A stretch of 64,000 bases of DNA from Diadema setosum (taxonomy: Eukaryota; Echinodermata; Echinoidea; Diadematoida; Diadematidae), in NCBI GenBank assembly GCA_033980235.1, contig CM067069.1:32723041-32787040 (forward strand). Direction: 5' to 3'. Numbering within the stretch: position 1 is the stretch's first letter; every line of letters begins with the position of its first letter. Positions 37,666 to 50,757 of this stretch are shown piece after piece. Made by a program: the position numbers and the translations under genes. The notes under the pieces were generated by a model. It made no database searches and had not been told where the DNA came from. It saw only the letters and a program-made list of their open reading frames with translations.

Positions 37666-40000
37666 TGAGTAGTTTAAACTGCGTTTGTTTGTGAAATCAA
37701 AATTATATGCTTCTCTTAAGATTGGACATGTTGCAGATCTCCACTTCACATTCATGATAATTGTAAGTGCTCTTTCGATTAATTTCTTGATTTAATCAAT
37801 GCGCGTTTTCTCGCATTTCCCCAAATCATACTACGATGATTAATTTTACTTTTATTATAGAAAATTAATGCTATACTACTTGTGTCTGTAAACTAGCTCT
37901 TCATTTGCAATTAAGACTTTCATAAATCTATTCAAAGCATTACACGAGTAAGTGCAGGTAGGTATAATCGGGTTCGTATTAGTGAAACTGTGTATCTTTT
38001 TTTTACACATAACATCATGCATAAAGTCAAAACTTTACATAAAGTACAAAAAAAAAGAAAAATAAAGTGCCTGACTCAATCCCTGTGAATTCCTCGTGTC
38101 ATTGTCTGCGGACTAGATTGTACACTGGTAATAAAGATGCTTTGTGTACGATCGTATAAACTACGGACCATTTAACAACAAAATCACTTTGTCCATAATT
38201 ATGAACAAGAGCAATAAGAGGAAAACAGTCATGGTCTATGATATCAAACGTCTTCTTTACCAGTTGTCTTTACGTCTATCGCAATTTTTAAATCTATCGC
38301 AATTATCCAGAAATGAGGATAACCAAGATCATACAAGTACAGCCAATATGAATATACTTATTTCTCTGTTTGATTTGAAACATACAGATTTCACCGGGAA
38401 AGCAAGTTGCTCAGTGAGGAATTAATGTTCACAAGATGTCTTACAGTAAGTCCCCTGGTGGTGTACAGTGACGCAAATTACTTCCCGATTACGCTGGTTA
38501 TGCTACCTCGAGCTTTCATACGATTTGATTTGATTTTAATTCATTTGTCTGTTTCCATTTTCAAAAAAAAAAAAATAGCGGCATTGTATCTATAAGCTTT
38601 GCAGCAGCATCCATAGTACCACGTTAGTTACATACAATCCCACAATGTGCTCACGTTAGGAGGTCTGTTAAGTTTCACATTTCTTATTTAAATCTTATTT
38701 ACGACAATGCTTTACCGGTTGTTTTTTATACATATTGTACGTTTGTCATTGTGCTGTCTCTGTTTTTTTTTTTCAATATCAGTTATCAAGGAGGAAGATA
38801 AAACAATCTTTCGATGTTTCTACAAGAAGGCGTGTATTTCTGTATCGAAGAAAGCCTTTATAACAAACACTCAGTCTGGGCAGATCGCATGATCCGTGCT
38901 CGCACACCATTGAACTTAATGGACTCGTTTCAGATATGGCGGGTCAAAACTTCGGTGTTTTTTCTATCTTTCTTTAAGTGATTGACAGTGTTTTATAGAT
39001 AGTATACAGGCAATTAAGCGTTATCAACTGTCCAAGATAAATGATAGGTATAAGGTTGGCTTTCACAATACCATATTGACTTTAAGTGCATACTAAACAG
39101 ATGATGGTATGACTTTATGTTGGAATCTATTGCTAAAATGATATGAGGTCATAAGCAATTTGTTTGCAAGAGAAATATAAAAGTAAGTTAGGACTATTCC
39201 AGATCATTCTTAGGGCATTTTGTTCTAGTAGACTCATCTTCTGTTTTCTGCAATCGAGGTTGGGGTTATTTTCAGACAATAAAAATGTGACAATATTTAC
39301 CATATCTCGATATCTAAAACAAAGTCAATGATTAGTCACAGTTTGAAAAAAAAAGGAGAGACCGTGTATGACAAAATGCAGACTTAATTCGAAATAGCAA
39401 AGAATGTGAAACTGATCACAGGATTTATAATTTCACACACGCGAACACACACAAACACACACCCTATTGTAAAGGAGTATTCGAATGTCATAGAAGTTTC
39501 CTATAAGTCATATAAATTGCAAAGAAGATTTTCCTGAGTGCCGATTATTCTCTTCTTATATCGACATAAGATGTATTTTTAAATGTCCTTTTTTCTACTA
39601 TATTTCATTTTATCGTTCACATTTTTTTTTTCATTTCAAGACAACAATGATACGTGTTCATCTGTCTTGGTATAGGCAAAAAAAAAAAAAAAAATGGTGC
39701 ATATAGCCCATGCACATTAGAGTCTGATTTTATTAGACTTCTCATTGTGTATGGACAGGCATTCTACTTGGGATCGTGCTGCTGTGAGTGGTGCGAGGTT
39801 GACAATCGTACTATTTCGTAACATTTACTTAATTATAATATCGTACGGTGTCACAAGGGTTCATAAAGTTGCAAAAATTGAGATATATCATTTCCTTTTG
39901 ATATTACCATTGGCATTTCATGACATTAATCATATTCATCCAAAAAAGACCCGTATTGTAGCTGCAAACAAGGTAGGCCCTTAGCACATGATGTCGGTAT
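37666..40000. other. non-coding
   Basis: AT-rich; A runs near 38050, 38563 and 39677. Nothing recognised on either strand. Confidence 0.5.
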
Positions 40001-40003
40001 ATA

Positions 40004-40293
40004 CTCTCTAAAAAAATCGAGTGAGAATATTCACTCTTAAAAGAGTGAATACAAAAAAGAGTGAATTTCGAGTAAAATTGGAGTGAATTTTGAGTGAAAA
40101 TGTTCATTTTCACTCATTTTGGAGTGACGTCAGGGATCACTCCAAAATCTTCGAGTGATCCCCGACGTCACTCCAAAATGAGTGAAAATGAGCATTTTCA
40201 CTCAAAATTCACTCCAATTTCACTCGAAATTCACTCTTTTTTTGTATTCACTCTTTTTAGAGTGATATTTTCACTCGATTTTTTTTAAGAGAG
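40004..40293. mobile_element. 290-bp palindromic MITE with TA target
   Basis: Nearly the whole element is one inverted repeat. The left end CTCTCTAAAAAAATCGAGTG pairs with the right end CACTCGATTTTTTTTAAGAG. The arms continue through repeated (A)GAGTGAA words to a centre near 40150. TA dinucleotides flank at 40002-40003 and 40294-40295, consistent with a Tc1/mariner-type TA duplication. There is no ORF. The GAGTGA word recurs about every 10-25 bp along both arms. Confidence 0.85.
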
Positions 40294-40296
40294 TAT

Positions 40297-42789
40297 GATG
40301 TATTTGCGCCTATTGGTTACCGTCATAAATGTGATTTAGAGAGAAAGAAAAAATAGATACAAGAGAAGGCATGAAGTGAAGTCAGGCGGCAACTCTGATC
40401 GTCTGCACAAGTTTCGCTTCCAGACCTCTTCCCGCCAGTGGCCCGATCCTAAACTACTGAAACTTGACAAAGACGGATGAATTGGAACAAACGCAGCTAC
40501 CACCACGAACGGCGACCAGACGAGAGGGAAGAACGAGTTGTCATTAGTAACAGGACACTCGTTCGAAAGAGACAGAATAAGTCTTTCTTTATTTCGTTCT
40601 CGGGTTTTTTTTTTCTGCATGATCTTATCCGAGGGGGTAAAAAGTCGAATTCGACCAGAAATCGGCGTTTTATTTCTCCCTCCCTCCCTTTCCTCCCCTC
40701 ATTCGTTCCCTCCCCATCTCCTTCTCTTTCTCTCTTTTCCTTAGTCCGCCGTGGAAGTGGTCCCCTTCTTCCTGTGGTGCGCTTCGAATTTCCGAAGATG
40801 ACAAATCGCCTGCTCACCAGATTCAAGGACGCGCTTCAACTGACCCACTTCCCGATATATTTGGCGCGGTTTTCGATTGAGATGATTTAACCTATGCCGA
40901 TGCTTTTCTTTTTTCTCTCTCTCCGTCTCCCTCTCCTCCTGCTCCGAATAGGAAGTGGAGCAAGATACTGTACTCATACACGAGTTCGGCGTATTGGAAA
41001 CATTCTTACCGTTGATTGGATCAGATTTAAAGACACGTACGTAAAACGTAGAGATTCATCACGGACGGCTCACGTCTGCTTTTCAAACCGCATCGCAGTG
41101 TAAACGGAACCAATGGAAATGGCAAAGAAATGAATGTATGCACTCGTTCGACATCATTAAAATGTATTTTTGCGGAAACATCGATAGTCACTTACTTCCC
41201 TCAGAGAGGCTGAGGAGAAGTACTTGAGGGAAAAGGGATAGACGCAATGGCTTCTCTGAAGGATAACAAAGTTGAATTCAATGTCAAGTTCACTTGAAAG
41301 TCAGATACATATACCAATAAGCTTTCGAACAGATATTTAGTGAAAGCAAGAAAGGATAAAAAGAAGCACAAGTTGTACAGGGTCCTCTACGGACGGACGG
41401 ATAGACAGAAGAGAGAGAAAGAGAGAAACATTGAGTAAAAAAAGAAAGAAGTACAGCAGATGAAATAGATGGCTATACATAAGAGAGATAGATAAACGCA
41501 GATTATGTCAAGGAGAGATAGCGAGAGAGGGAGATGGAGAGATGAATTATGTAACCATGGACCTATGTAGGTCCATGACACTGAGTGGTTCACAAATTTA
41601 AACAAAGGACGCGTTCTTACCTAATAATGATGGTTTGTATATTATGTGCTGTATGTGTGTATGATTGATCGTACAAAATTACACACCATTTTCTTTCTTC
41701 TTCATCTGTTGTTTTGTTTTTGCCAAGAATTAGCCCGAAACAAACTTTTAAAAAAGCTACTTTAAAAAGTAGTCAACATTTTTAGTTTATTTTTTGGTGA
41801 TTTTATTCCAAACACCTCGTAGACAACAAAAGAGACAATGTTATCATATTAAGAATAAAAAGAATGCAGAGGTAGGCCTTACTTTATAAATATTTTAAAA
41901 TGTCTGCAGCGCTAGAAATCAATATCTTTTTTGGTAAGGACACAATGCACCGGGAATAATAAAGCAACAAAAAAATTAGTAATAGCGATATGATTTTAAT
42001 GTCTGATGAGTGGAAGCACTACAGCATTTTTTGTTAACACTTGCAACCGGTTGTTAATATTGTGTCCTTTTGCATCTACAATCATGAAACGTGAAGTATT
42101 GACTCTTGGAATCATTTTTGTTTTATCCAATCGTTCACTTCTGCATGGCTAATATAAAAAGGTTCATAAAAATACATTAATCCTAATTGTTCATATTAAA
42201 ACGATGGTGTTACGGAGACAAGAATTTCGACTCTTTTAACGTATTTTTTTGTTTAAGATGTGCGATGATGATTAATAATTTGATGGCTTGATTGTAAAAT
42301 GATTATTGAAAACGTAATTTCAATTTATTACAAAAGGACAAAATGTTTAAAGGACACTAGATAGCAGAAAAAAAAAAATGTCCACATAGAGAAAGAGGAA
42401 GAAAGGAAATTCAATACTAACAATTTCCGGTGAAAATCAATCTTATTTATTTGAAGACACGTCACGCCCATATCGTGCCTTACATTCCTTCATACTCTAA
42501 TATTATTGATGTTGAGTTTATATTAAAGTTTACTTCACACGGTTCACTCCCTTCAGCTAATGGTTGCTCTGTAAGTTAAAAAAGTAACAACATACAATAT
42601 TACAAAATAACGATGATTAATTAATGCTAGTTGTCTAGAGAAGTTGCGCTTCATTCATATTCTTATTACTGAATAATAATGGTACTGCAAAATGAAATGG
42701 ATTATAATCTGGCGCAAAGAGCTGCTTGTTTTATCATAGCCTGTATTACTGTACAAGATGATGTCATGAAATCATGTCTTTTTCCTAAG
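40297..42789. other. non-coding
   Basis: 40370-41100 has overlapping open frames on both strands (up to 137 codons, plus strand 40477-40890). They are built from CT/GA-rich sequence with no domain I can name. A perfect 10-bp-arm palindrome CATGGACCTA-tg-TAGGTCCATG lies at 41556-41577. The remainder is AT-rich. Confidence 0.4.
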
Positions 42790-43260
42790 CGTCGACTACA
42801 GAAGGCTGCAGAAGCCGGGGTAAGTAGCTAGAAAGTTGGTGTGGGCCAAGAATCGAGACTTGTCCATCAAAGTCAGCTCGTCTTCGAGGTCTTGACAGCG
42901 CTGGCTTAGAGCGAGATTTGGTGAATAATCGCATACCGTGTTGCGGGTAGGGTTCGCCCAGCGGGCAGGGTCTCCCAGCAATCACACGCTGAAGCGGTCC
43001 CCGCTTTCGGGCTACTGGCGGGCGGGATTAGGCGAGCTGTCAAACTAGATCGCCGCGGGGACGGATGACGCTGCCGAGCGCGTTGGAGCAAGTCGGCCGC
43101 GCGGAACTCCGCCCGTTCGCCAGGCGGCCCGTCGTGCGTGGGCAGAAAGGCGTGCAAGGGAAATCAGGCCTTAACCCTAACAGTGCCACGATGCAAGAAA
43201 CCTAGTGGCACTGTCATGGACCCCACGTCTGAATGATGGCTACGCGGGGTCGATTGACTT
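42790..43260. other. isolated CpG-rich island, possible exon or retro-insert
   Basis: Strongly GC/CpG-rich against AT-rich flanks. On the minus strand all three frames are fairly open. One ends in LSQRCQDLEDELTLMDKSRF and stops at 42796; another runs from 43157 to 42906 with Arg/Pro-rich content. I do not recognise any of them. It could be a coding exon, a fragment of a retrotransposon or a CpG island promoter. The coding frame cannot be settled by eye. Confidence 0.35.
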
Positions 43261-43600
43261 CAGTAGTGCGTAAAAGAAAGACGGGGGAACGATTACGGTT
43301 TAACATTTTGGGGAATATCCAGGGACTTTTGCTTGGATTTGCAGTGTAAACAAGTGCCGTTTAGGATATCGCGTTGTAATAGATATAGGCTTATATCTCT
43401 ACTCTCACACCCAAGTCCTACACCATGTTGGTTTTCCTCTTGGTTACTCTGTTTGCAAAGAATTTCCTTCCAAATATACACTTTGTTCTGTCTTCTTTTG
43501 TCTTTTTGCAGTTGTCTATTATCAGGGTGACGTAGGCCCTATAGTTCTCGGTCGCTTAAATAGAGAGAACGGTAGAAAAAAAATCAGAAAAAGAACCCGC

Positions 43601-43995
43601 TTTAAAGAGATCGTATAGTTTTGGTTGAGACCTAATTTCAGATTTCTATTTTTTTTTTGTGAGATAATGAGAAACCTCTTATAAAATATGAAAGAGCATG
43701 TAATTCCATGAGGAATTCAATGTTTATTTGATGAAAATTGGTTTTGAAATGGCTGAGATATCCAAAAAAGAGCGATTCTAATATACCTGTGTGGGGCCCA
43801 CATTTCATTACGATCGCTTTGTTTTACTTTGTTTTTGGATGTTTCAGTCATTCCAAACCCGATTTTCATCAAATAAACTTTGAATTCCTCTTAAAATGGT
43901 ATGCTCTGTACTATTTGATAAGTGTTTTCTTGATATCTCACAAAAAGTTTAAAGCCCAATTCTCATCTTCACCAATACTGTACCATCCCTTTAAA
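43601..43995. mobile_element. MITE, GGGATGGTAC family, copy 1
   Basis: The right end GTACCATCCCTTTAAA (43980-43995) is the inverse of a decayed left end TTTAAAGAGATCGTATAG (43601-43618). Internal arms also pair: TGAGGAATTCAATGTTTATTTGATGAAAA against TTTTCATCAAATAAACTTTGAATTCCTC. It shares ends and TTTTCATCAAATAAACTT with the copy at 47899. Confidence 0.75.
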
Positions 43996-46900
43996 ACATT
44001 TCAGAAACGACTAGGTGCATCGACATTGTTTTATATAATAATACGTGAAGTACTCAGCATTGAGTTACATTGACTGGCTTACAATTAAACATACATCAAC
44101 ATCAAACCATCACATGTGTGATGTAGGTCTATATCATCTTTAATCGTCACACCACCAAATCAAAACTACACGTAGATGCCCGACCGTATTGACGGAAATA
44201 CTTTGTTTTATTATTGTTATTGATGTTGCTGCTGTTGTTGCTTTGTTTATTTGTTTGTTTCACACAATGTCGCACAAACGCACAACACACACACACAAAC
44301 ACACCACGGAACTTGAACAGTAAGTCTGACGAAACACACACAACTGTGTGTCTGACAGCAACAATACATCATTGGAGTCGTTGTTGTTTTTCCCCATCCT
44401 TTTTCACGCCAAGTGAAGCAGGTATAACTATTAATGGGTAGAGATCAACATAGAATGATTAACGATCAGCGTGAAAAGGAAAACTTTGTTTGTGAAATAT
44501 CGGTCGGTCATTAAACTCCCGGGCTGTATAATTTGTAGGCTGATTTCTGTAATGAGTTTATTTATCATTATGCATTGTTATTGCGTGCCCGTCAGAATTG
44601 CTCGCTGTGCGGCTATAACGATCAACATAAATCCACGTTTTACAAGCTCTGTTTTTCACTCTTCCGTCGCTCTGTTTCTTTAATTTTTTGTCACCGTTGA
44701 AAAGTATGCGTAATTTCTTTTCATTTGTTCATAAGTTTTACATCAAGCCTTATTATTATATTTCTTACAGATTAACAATATGATTTACTAAATATATAGG
44801 CCTGCTTTGTGTTAAAATAAATGTTTGTATTACCTATTGTTACTGGATGGTAAAAAAGTACAACTGAATTGAACTGAATTGTATTGAAACTGAAGTAATT
44901 TGGTTTAATAACTGCACTTGCTGTTATTCTTTCATGTGCACCTTAGACGGCTTCAAAAAAAATATTTTCTTGTACGAGTTTTGTACGCGGTAGTTTCATG
45001 CATAACATTGAAAATCTTTATGTAATCCCGCAAACCTCCACAATTTATGCAAATTAGATGAGATGAAGCTATCAGCACACGTGTCTTCCGTTGGCTTGAG
45101 CAAAAATAATTCTGTATTTTTTTTTTTTTTGAAGAGATCCCATACAGACTAAACTTTAACCTTAAATTTTGGGGCTAAGGACGATGTTTTTAAAAGATTT
45201 TTAGTACATACAAACGAAATGTCTGTCAATGATGACGTCATCTCCTTGTCAGAGGTGAGAGGATATAAGTTTCGAATTGATATCACTGTTCCATGAAAAC
45301 AAGTGAAACTTGTAAAATTCCGCAAGACCCATGTTCATAAATAGCCGTTAGGTAACATATATAAAAATAATTCAAAAAAAAAAAAGAAGTAAAACTTGAA
45401 TATTTAAGACAAGTCATAGTTGCTGGTTACGATTGAAAGAAATTCTGTCCATCGCAAAAAAAAAAAAAAAAAGTTTACATGCACCATCGATGAGGAATAC
45501 ATGTGTATTTGACAAAAATGAAGCGTTACTAGTTTGCAGTTAATGGAATGGGGTGATTATCTCATTCATTTTCCCTTTCTATTACTTTTCCTTGCCGTCT
45601 TTTCCTCTTTTCCTGTCATTATTCACATTTTCTCTTTTTTTTTATTTCTTGTCCTTCCTTCAACTAAGTTATCTTTTTCTACGTCTTATTGTCATTTTAT
45701 CACTTTTCCTTCTTTTTTTTCTTTGTGATTTTCTTCTCACACCTTCATCTAAGAGTGTCACCTAAGTAGTGAAAATTGATACAGAGAAATGTGTGGCTAT
45801 GAACAATATTGAAGACAGGATAGTCTACAATTACACTTCCCCATCGACACAATCAAACCTTTTTGAAATGATTAAATGGTGAACAAACGAATCGAACAGT
45901 CTAACAGTTGCAAAGATGAATTTTATAAGTGTAGGTCATTGTGTTGTGAATTCCAGGTTGAACAATGTTGAATGTTTTAAACTGCCCAAAGTGCATTGAC
46001 ATTTTTGGTGGATATGATGTTCAATTTTCAGTGAAAAGAGATTTTTTTTTCTGGATGTTAAAAGAACGATATGACTTCAAAGACCTCACCTCCAACATCA
46101 GTAATGCGATAAATAAATCATGCGTTCCAAATATTTATTTTTACATTTTCTACTAGTTTTTTTTTTTCAGATTGGATACGCCCACAAAACACCTTCCAAG
46201 TCATCTAAAGAAAAATAGAAAAAAAAATATCATAAAACATTTATGGAGCGTAGTAAGATATTCGTTTCACCACATGAGTGATGCTGAGGAAACCAAGCAC
46301 CAGAACAAGTAAACATGCACTACATTGCACTGCATTATGTTCTTTGGATATAAGAAGGCGATGAAAACCTTGATGTCGAAAGAGCGCCCTCTGTAGGCTG
46401 TTGGTTATGATTTCAAGAGGACAAGACTACTAAGTAGGCCTATTAACTTTTACTCCTCTTTCAGATTAATGAGATCACTTGAATATAAAGTGACAGAGTC
46501 GGGGTCTTCAAAACAATGCAAACAGGGTGGTTAAGATCAAAATAAAGAAGAACTTTGTTCATTCAGAATAGTCGGCATTTTGTTGGTCTTTTTTATTTTA
46601 CAAAATGATCCATCCAATTCAAATTAGTGTTCTGAAGACGGGAGGAAAAAAAAAACACAACACACCAACAAAGTTTTAATGAGCGCGTTCACTTCGCATT
46701 CCATCTATGAGTGTTTCAGATTCAATGGATGTCTAAAGTTATGTAAGTGTAAGTAAAGTGTGTCATATTCTCCAATCAACTTTATCTATAAAACTTCATG
46801 AAATAGCTTTGTTAGCATATAAGTTGTCATCACCTCAAATTAGCGCCAATGGACTTGGACTCGGAGGCGCTAAAACGTCATTATAAAACAGTACTGAATA

Positions 46901-47898
46901 GGTACAAAGTATATAATGAAAAAGCAAGTACACTGTATCAAATCATTTCCTTGGAAACAAAACAGAAAAACACAGAAGCAGGAGGACAAACAGATTGAAG
47001 AGGAAGGAAATTGAGAAGTAGAAGAAGAATCCAAACTGCACGCAGTTTCCTTTCTACAGGCGTCAATATTGATGAAAAATACTAGAAACCATTATTATTG
47101 GTCGGTTTTTCCAATTAGTACTTCAGAACACGTCATATCGCACTTGCCATTACCTATACAAGATAACATAGATCATTAACTAAAAGTGTGAAAGAAAAGA
47201 CAAATAGCTATTACAGGAAAGTGTTCAAAACCTGCAATGAGTGATGAGATGGCTGATTTTGGCTGCCATGGTGAAGGAATTCGAAAAAAAAAAAGTAACA
47301 AAGATATTGCTAAAAACCCAAACAACAACCATTTTGTATTAAAAACAACAACAAACACACAAACTAAACAATCAAAGAAACGAAGATGTAGCACCGCGAC
47401 AACTCGTCCCGTGAATACACGCCAGAATCAATCTCGCAACGCAAACCCCGTAAATTGCTTATTAATCTCTGGGGTTCAAGGTGAACACACGGAGGTAATT
47501 GAACTTTTATGACTGTAAATGACCCGATAATCAGTGAAGTTTCACCTTTCTCAGCTGCGGATGGAAGAGGCTTGCCTACACAGTGTGTCATAAAAAGAGA
47601 AATAGAACAGTGCGATCGCTTTGGCCATTAACTATACAATGTAGTTAAACTATCATAGTACGTGCGTGTATATAATTTTATGAATAGGCCTATATGTATT
47701 AGCTATCTCCTGTTTGCCAGGCTTTGCTAAGATTATTACATGTGAAAACTATCAATGCTTTCGATAACCTTAGTTCTTCCACATGCTATGCAGTTGTGTC
47801 ATTTATCATTTCATTATCGCTTAGCATTATTTACCATTCATGTTATTTTTTATTTTTTATTTTTTTTAGTTGTTATCTTTAATAATGGTCGCCTATTA
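43996..47898. other. non-coding
   Basis: GTT/TTTG-type microsatellite near 44207-44260, a perfect 16-bp palindrome CATCACATGTGTGATG near 44107, pentamer-like ACTGAATTGAACTGAATTG near 44864, A/T runs near 45120 and 45458, and CT-rich DNA at 45560-45740. No coding exon recognised. Confidence 0.5.
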
Positions 47899-48246
47899 CA
47901 GGGATGGTACACAGTTTTGGCTAAGATGGATCTTAAGGTTTCCAATGTGTTTTTGATAATTGTTTTTTGAGATAACGAGAAACATCTTATGTTTAAAAAT
48001 ATGTCTTAAAATATTATGAAAGAACATATAATTTTAAGAGGAATTCAGTTTATTTGATCGTTCTGATTAACTGGCAGCTGAAATCCTATATAATAAATGG
48101 TGGGACCAAACCGATTTTCATCAAATAAACTTAGAATTCCTCTAAGAATGGTATGCATTTTAAAATTTCGAAGTTGTGTCTACGCATCTCGCTGAAAGTT
48201 AAAGGCTGAATTTTCACCTCAAGCAATACTACCCCATCCCTTTAAA
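47899..48246. mobile_element. MITE, GGGATGGTAC family, copy 2
   Basis: The left end AGGGATGGTACACAGTTTTGG (47900 on) pairs with the right end ending CAATACTACCCCATCCCTTTAA (48232-48246). An inner arm pair around AGAGGAATTC..TTTATTTGAT and ATCAAATAAAC..GAATTCCTCT matches copy 1. It is 348 bp long, non-coding and about 4.3 kb from copy 1. Confidence 0.75.
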
Positions 48247-50246
48247 CATTTTCTGTGCTACCATCGTCAGCGGTTCCTTTTACTTGGTTTCCAGTTAATT
48301 ATCGTCACTTCTGATGTAATAAAATGAATTGATCCACAGTATGTGAGATAAACTGTTCTATTATGCATGACGTCATACTTTCGATTCATGATCGATGTTA
48401 AGGGCGTTTACAGATATCCACATACAAGGTACAATTTAAACGGTTAGTGCCATTCTCTGAAAAATATTTGTGTGTTTGTGAGTGTGTGAGAGATTTTGTG
48501 ATTCTTTTTTCTATAAAATCTGATTTGTTTCGCGGGGAGATTCTTTGATTTTGTGTTCGGTTTTGTTTTGATTTGTATTTTGTTTTTTGTTTGTTTGTTT
48601 TTCTTTGCATTTTGGGGGCATATTCGTTATCTTCCGTCAGTGATAAAAAACAAAAACAAACAACCCTGTAATATTTTCCACAATGACAGACTTTCACCGT
48701 CAACCATAGATGAAAAAAAAAAATTAGAGTGAATACTTACGTCAATGAAAAGAATGATGCCACAGTGTCGATGACAACTTTCTATTATTCTATTACTGCC
48801 ACACCGTATACATGACTGTGCACCAGTAACCACCAGACACTGTCGACTTAAAATTTAAAACGCCATATGGAAAGCACAGAGATAGGACACCAATTACGGT
48901 AGAAATAGAAATGAAGAAACTGGAAAAGGCGACAAAATAAAAGGCAGAGCAGACAGAAGTTGGGCAGAATGGAAAGGAGAGGGAGGAAGAGAGGGAGAGG
49001 GAAAGAAAAAGAAATGGAGAGAAGGAGGGAGAGAGATAGACAGACAGACAGACAGACAGATCATAATCATAGAATGAATGAGAAGGGAAAAATCAAAATT
49101 GGTGTGAGCGCCATCTGAGAAAGTCATTTGCGTGTCCAGGGTGAGAACAAGTCGAGCTGCGCGCAAATTGGTTGGTCGCTGCGGCCGTGTCTCTCCCCGA
49201 CTCGGCCTTGGGGCTGAGGGGATGCTGGTGCGGACACGATGGGGAGAAAGGTTCACTTGAAACTAAGTCAAGCGACCAGTCAGAAACTCTATTTGCTGTC
49301 TTTTTCCTTATCATTGTGACGGAGAAAAAAACAAATAAACAAACGAGCAGTCATTCTTCACGAAAAGTACACATTCCATCGACTTGCTATTGGCATGATT
49401 ACAGTGAATGTTAAGGATATTATTCCCCCTGCTTTCTGAAAGAGGCTAGTCTAGTTCTCTTTCATTATGCTTGAAAAGTGAAAATACATGTATGTCGATT
49501 TTTTTATATCTTCTTTAAAGGCCTATTGTTGTCCATAATGACGTCAAGAAGTGTAGAACACGTTGTAGGTCCTACTAATATTGTTGATTTCACTCAATCC
49601 ACATTATATTTGGGTTCCGGTTTCCTTGAAGTAAAATGGGTTAAACTTAAAACCACTGCTGCGTTGCGGCGTTTCGAAAAAAAAAAAAAAAAAAAAAAAA
49701 AACATACACAAACGAAACAAAAACACAAACTGATCCACATGCTGAAATGACATCAAACAGTCGTAAAAGATAAGTGTTGTGTATCTAATATGATAACATA
49801 CGCAAATGAAGAATTCATAAAGAAATTTAAAAGGTGATAGGTGACGTTTCGCGGAGCACCTGACTGAAGTGTATAGGCCTCTGTATTCGTCTATATGACA
49901 CAAGTTGTTGTTTCAAATCTACGCAAGATAGTAACAGGCTTCACGTAAGCAGAGCGTCTAAAAAATGATTAAAAATATAAAACAAGACAACAGATTACTA
50001 ATTTTTACGATTAATTAATCAACGTAAGATTTGCCTTTGTTTCTACCCGAGTGGGGTAGTTTCGAAGTTTGTTCTGGCTCGAAAGGCATTTCCGATGCTC
50101 TAGAGTCTAGACCGTCATCATGACGTCATGAGGTCCACTCGGTCACTGTCGGTGGTAGGTTTACGAAGTAATCAAAGAGATTATTTGGAATTAATTCAGC
50201 GCGGTGCGTACTGCGCAGAAGCACGCACAAGTAGGCTACTGTACAA
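48247..50246. other. non-coding
   Basis: TTTG-rich DNA at about 48540-48610, a GA-rich and GACA-repeat stretch at 48950-49060, a GC-richer patch at 49140-49250 and A24 near 49678-49701. Minus-strand frames at 48894-49314 are driven by GA-rich sequence. Confidence 0.45.
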
Positions 50247-50404
50247 GGTCGCCGCACACTATGCGAGTATCGGTCGCACGACAGATCGACTTTGGATCCG
50301 AAATAAATCTCAATAGCCTCAGAATAAACAGCTTGTTTATTTCAGATCCAAAGTCGGTCAGTCGTGCGACCGAAAGTCGTTACGCCCCTATAGTGTGCGA
50401 CAGC
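50247..50404. mobile_element. ~158-bp MITE, CGCACACTAT ends
   Basis: Three collinear arm pairs: CGCACACTAT (50253-50262) with ATAGTGTGCG (50390-50399); CGGTCGCACGAC (50271-50282) with GTCGTGCGACCG (50361-50372); GACTTTGGATC (50288-50298) with GATCCAAAGTC (50345-50355). The whole folds into one hairpin. No ORF; the exact target duplication is unclear. Confidence 0.8.
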
Positions 50405-50699
50405 GTCATACGTTCCCAAAAAGAAAAAGAAATGATAACAATATTCATTATAGTATAACTAAATTAAAAAAAAAAATGTACGATAAGGATTGCCGTAATG
50501 GAAATGTAAAGACTGAATTGATGTTGGTCAAGAAAATAAAAATCAATGAAGGCTAACTGATGCTGGGAACAATTAGGGTACAACTAGAAGGACAAAATAC
50601 AAATTGAGCTGAAACCTACCCTAGACTTCTTGCATTGCACTTATATACTGGAGTTTGAGACACTACAAGTGTTAGGCCTATACAATTGCATTTTGTGTG

Positions 50700-50757
50700 A
50701 ATGGACAGGTGTATAATACACCTGTCCATTTACACCATGGATAATAATTATCCATGG
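50700..50757. repeat. two adjacent perfect odd palindromes
   Basis: First: AATGGACAGGTGTAT (50700-50714), one A, then its exact inverse (50716-50730). After TACA, the second: CCATGGATAAT (50735-50745), one A, then its exact inverse (50747-50757). The two palindromes are unrelated in sequence. Both have a single-base centre. Confidence 0.9.

Noticed and set aside
40477..40890. 137-codon plus-strand frame, one of the longest in the window
   Set aside because: Overlapped by open frames on the other strand and in other frames; low-complexity CT/GA content gives Ser/Pro/Arg runs; no domain.
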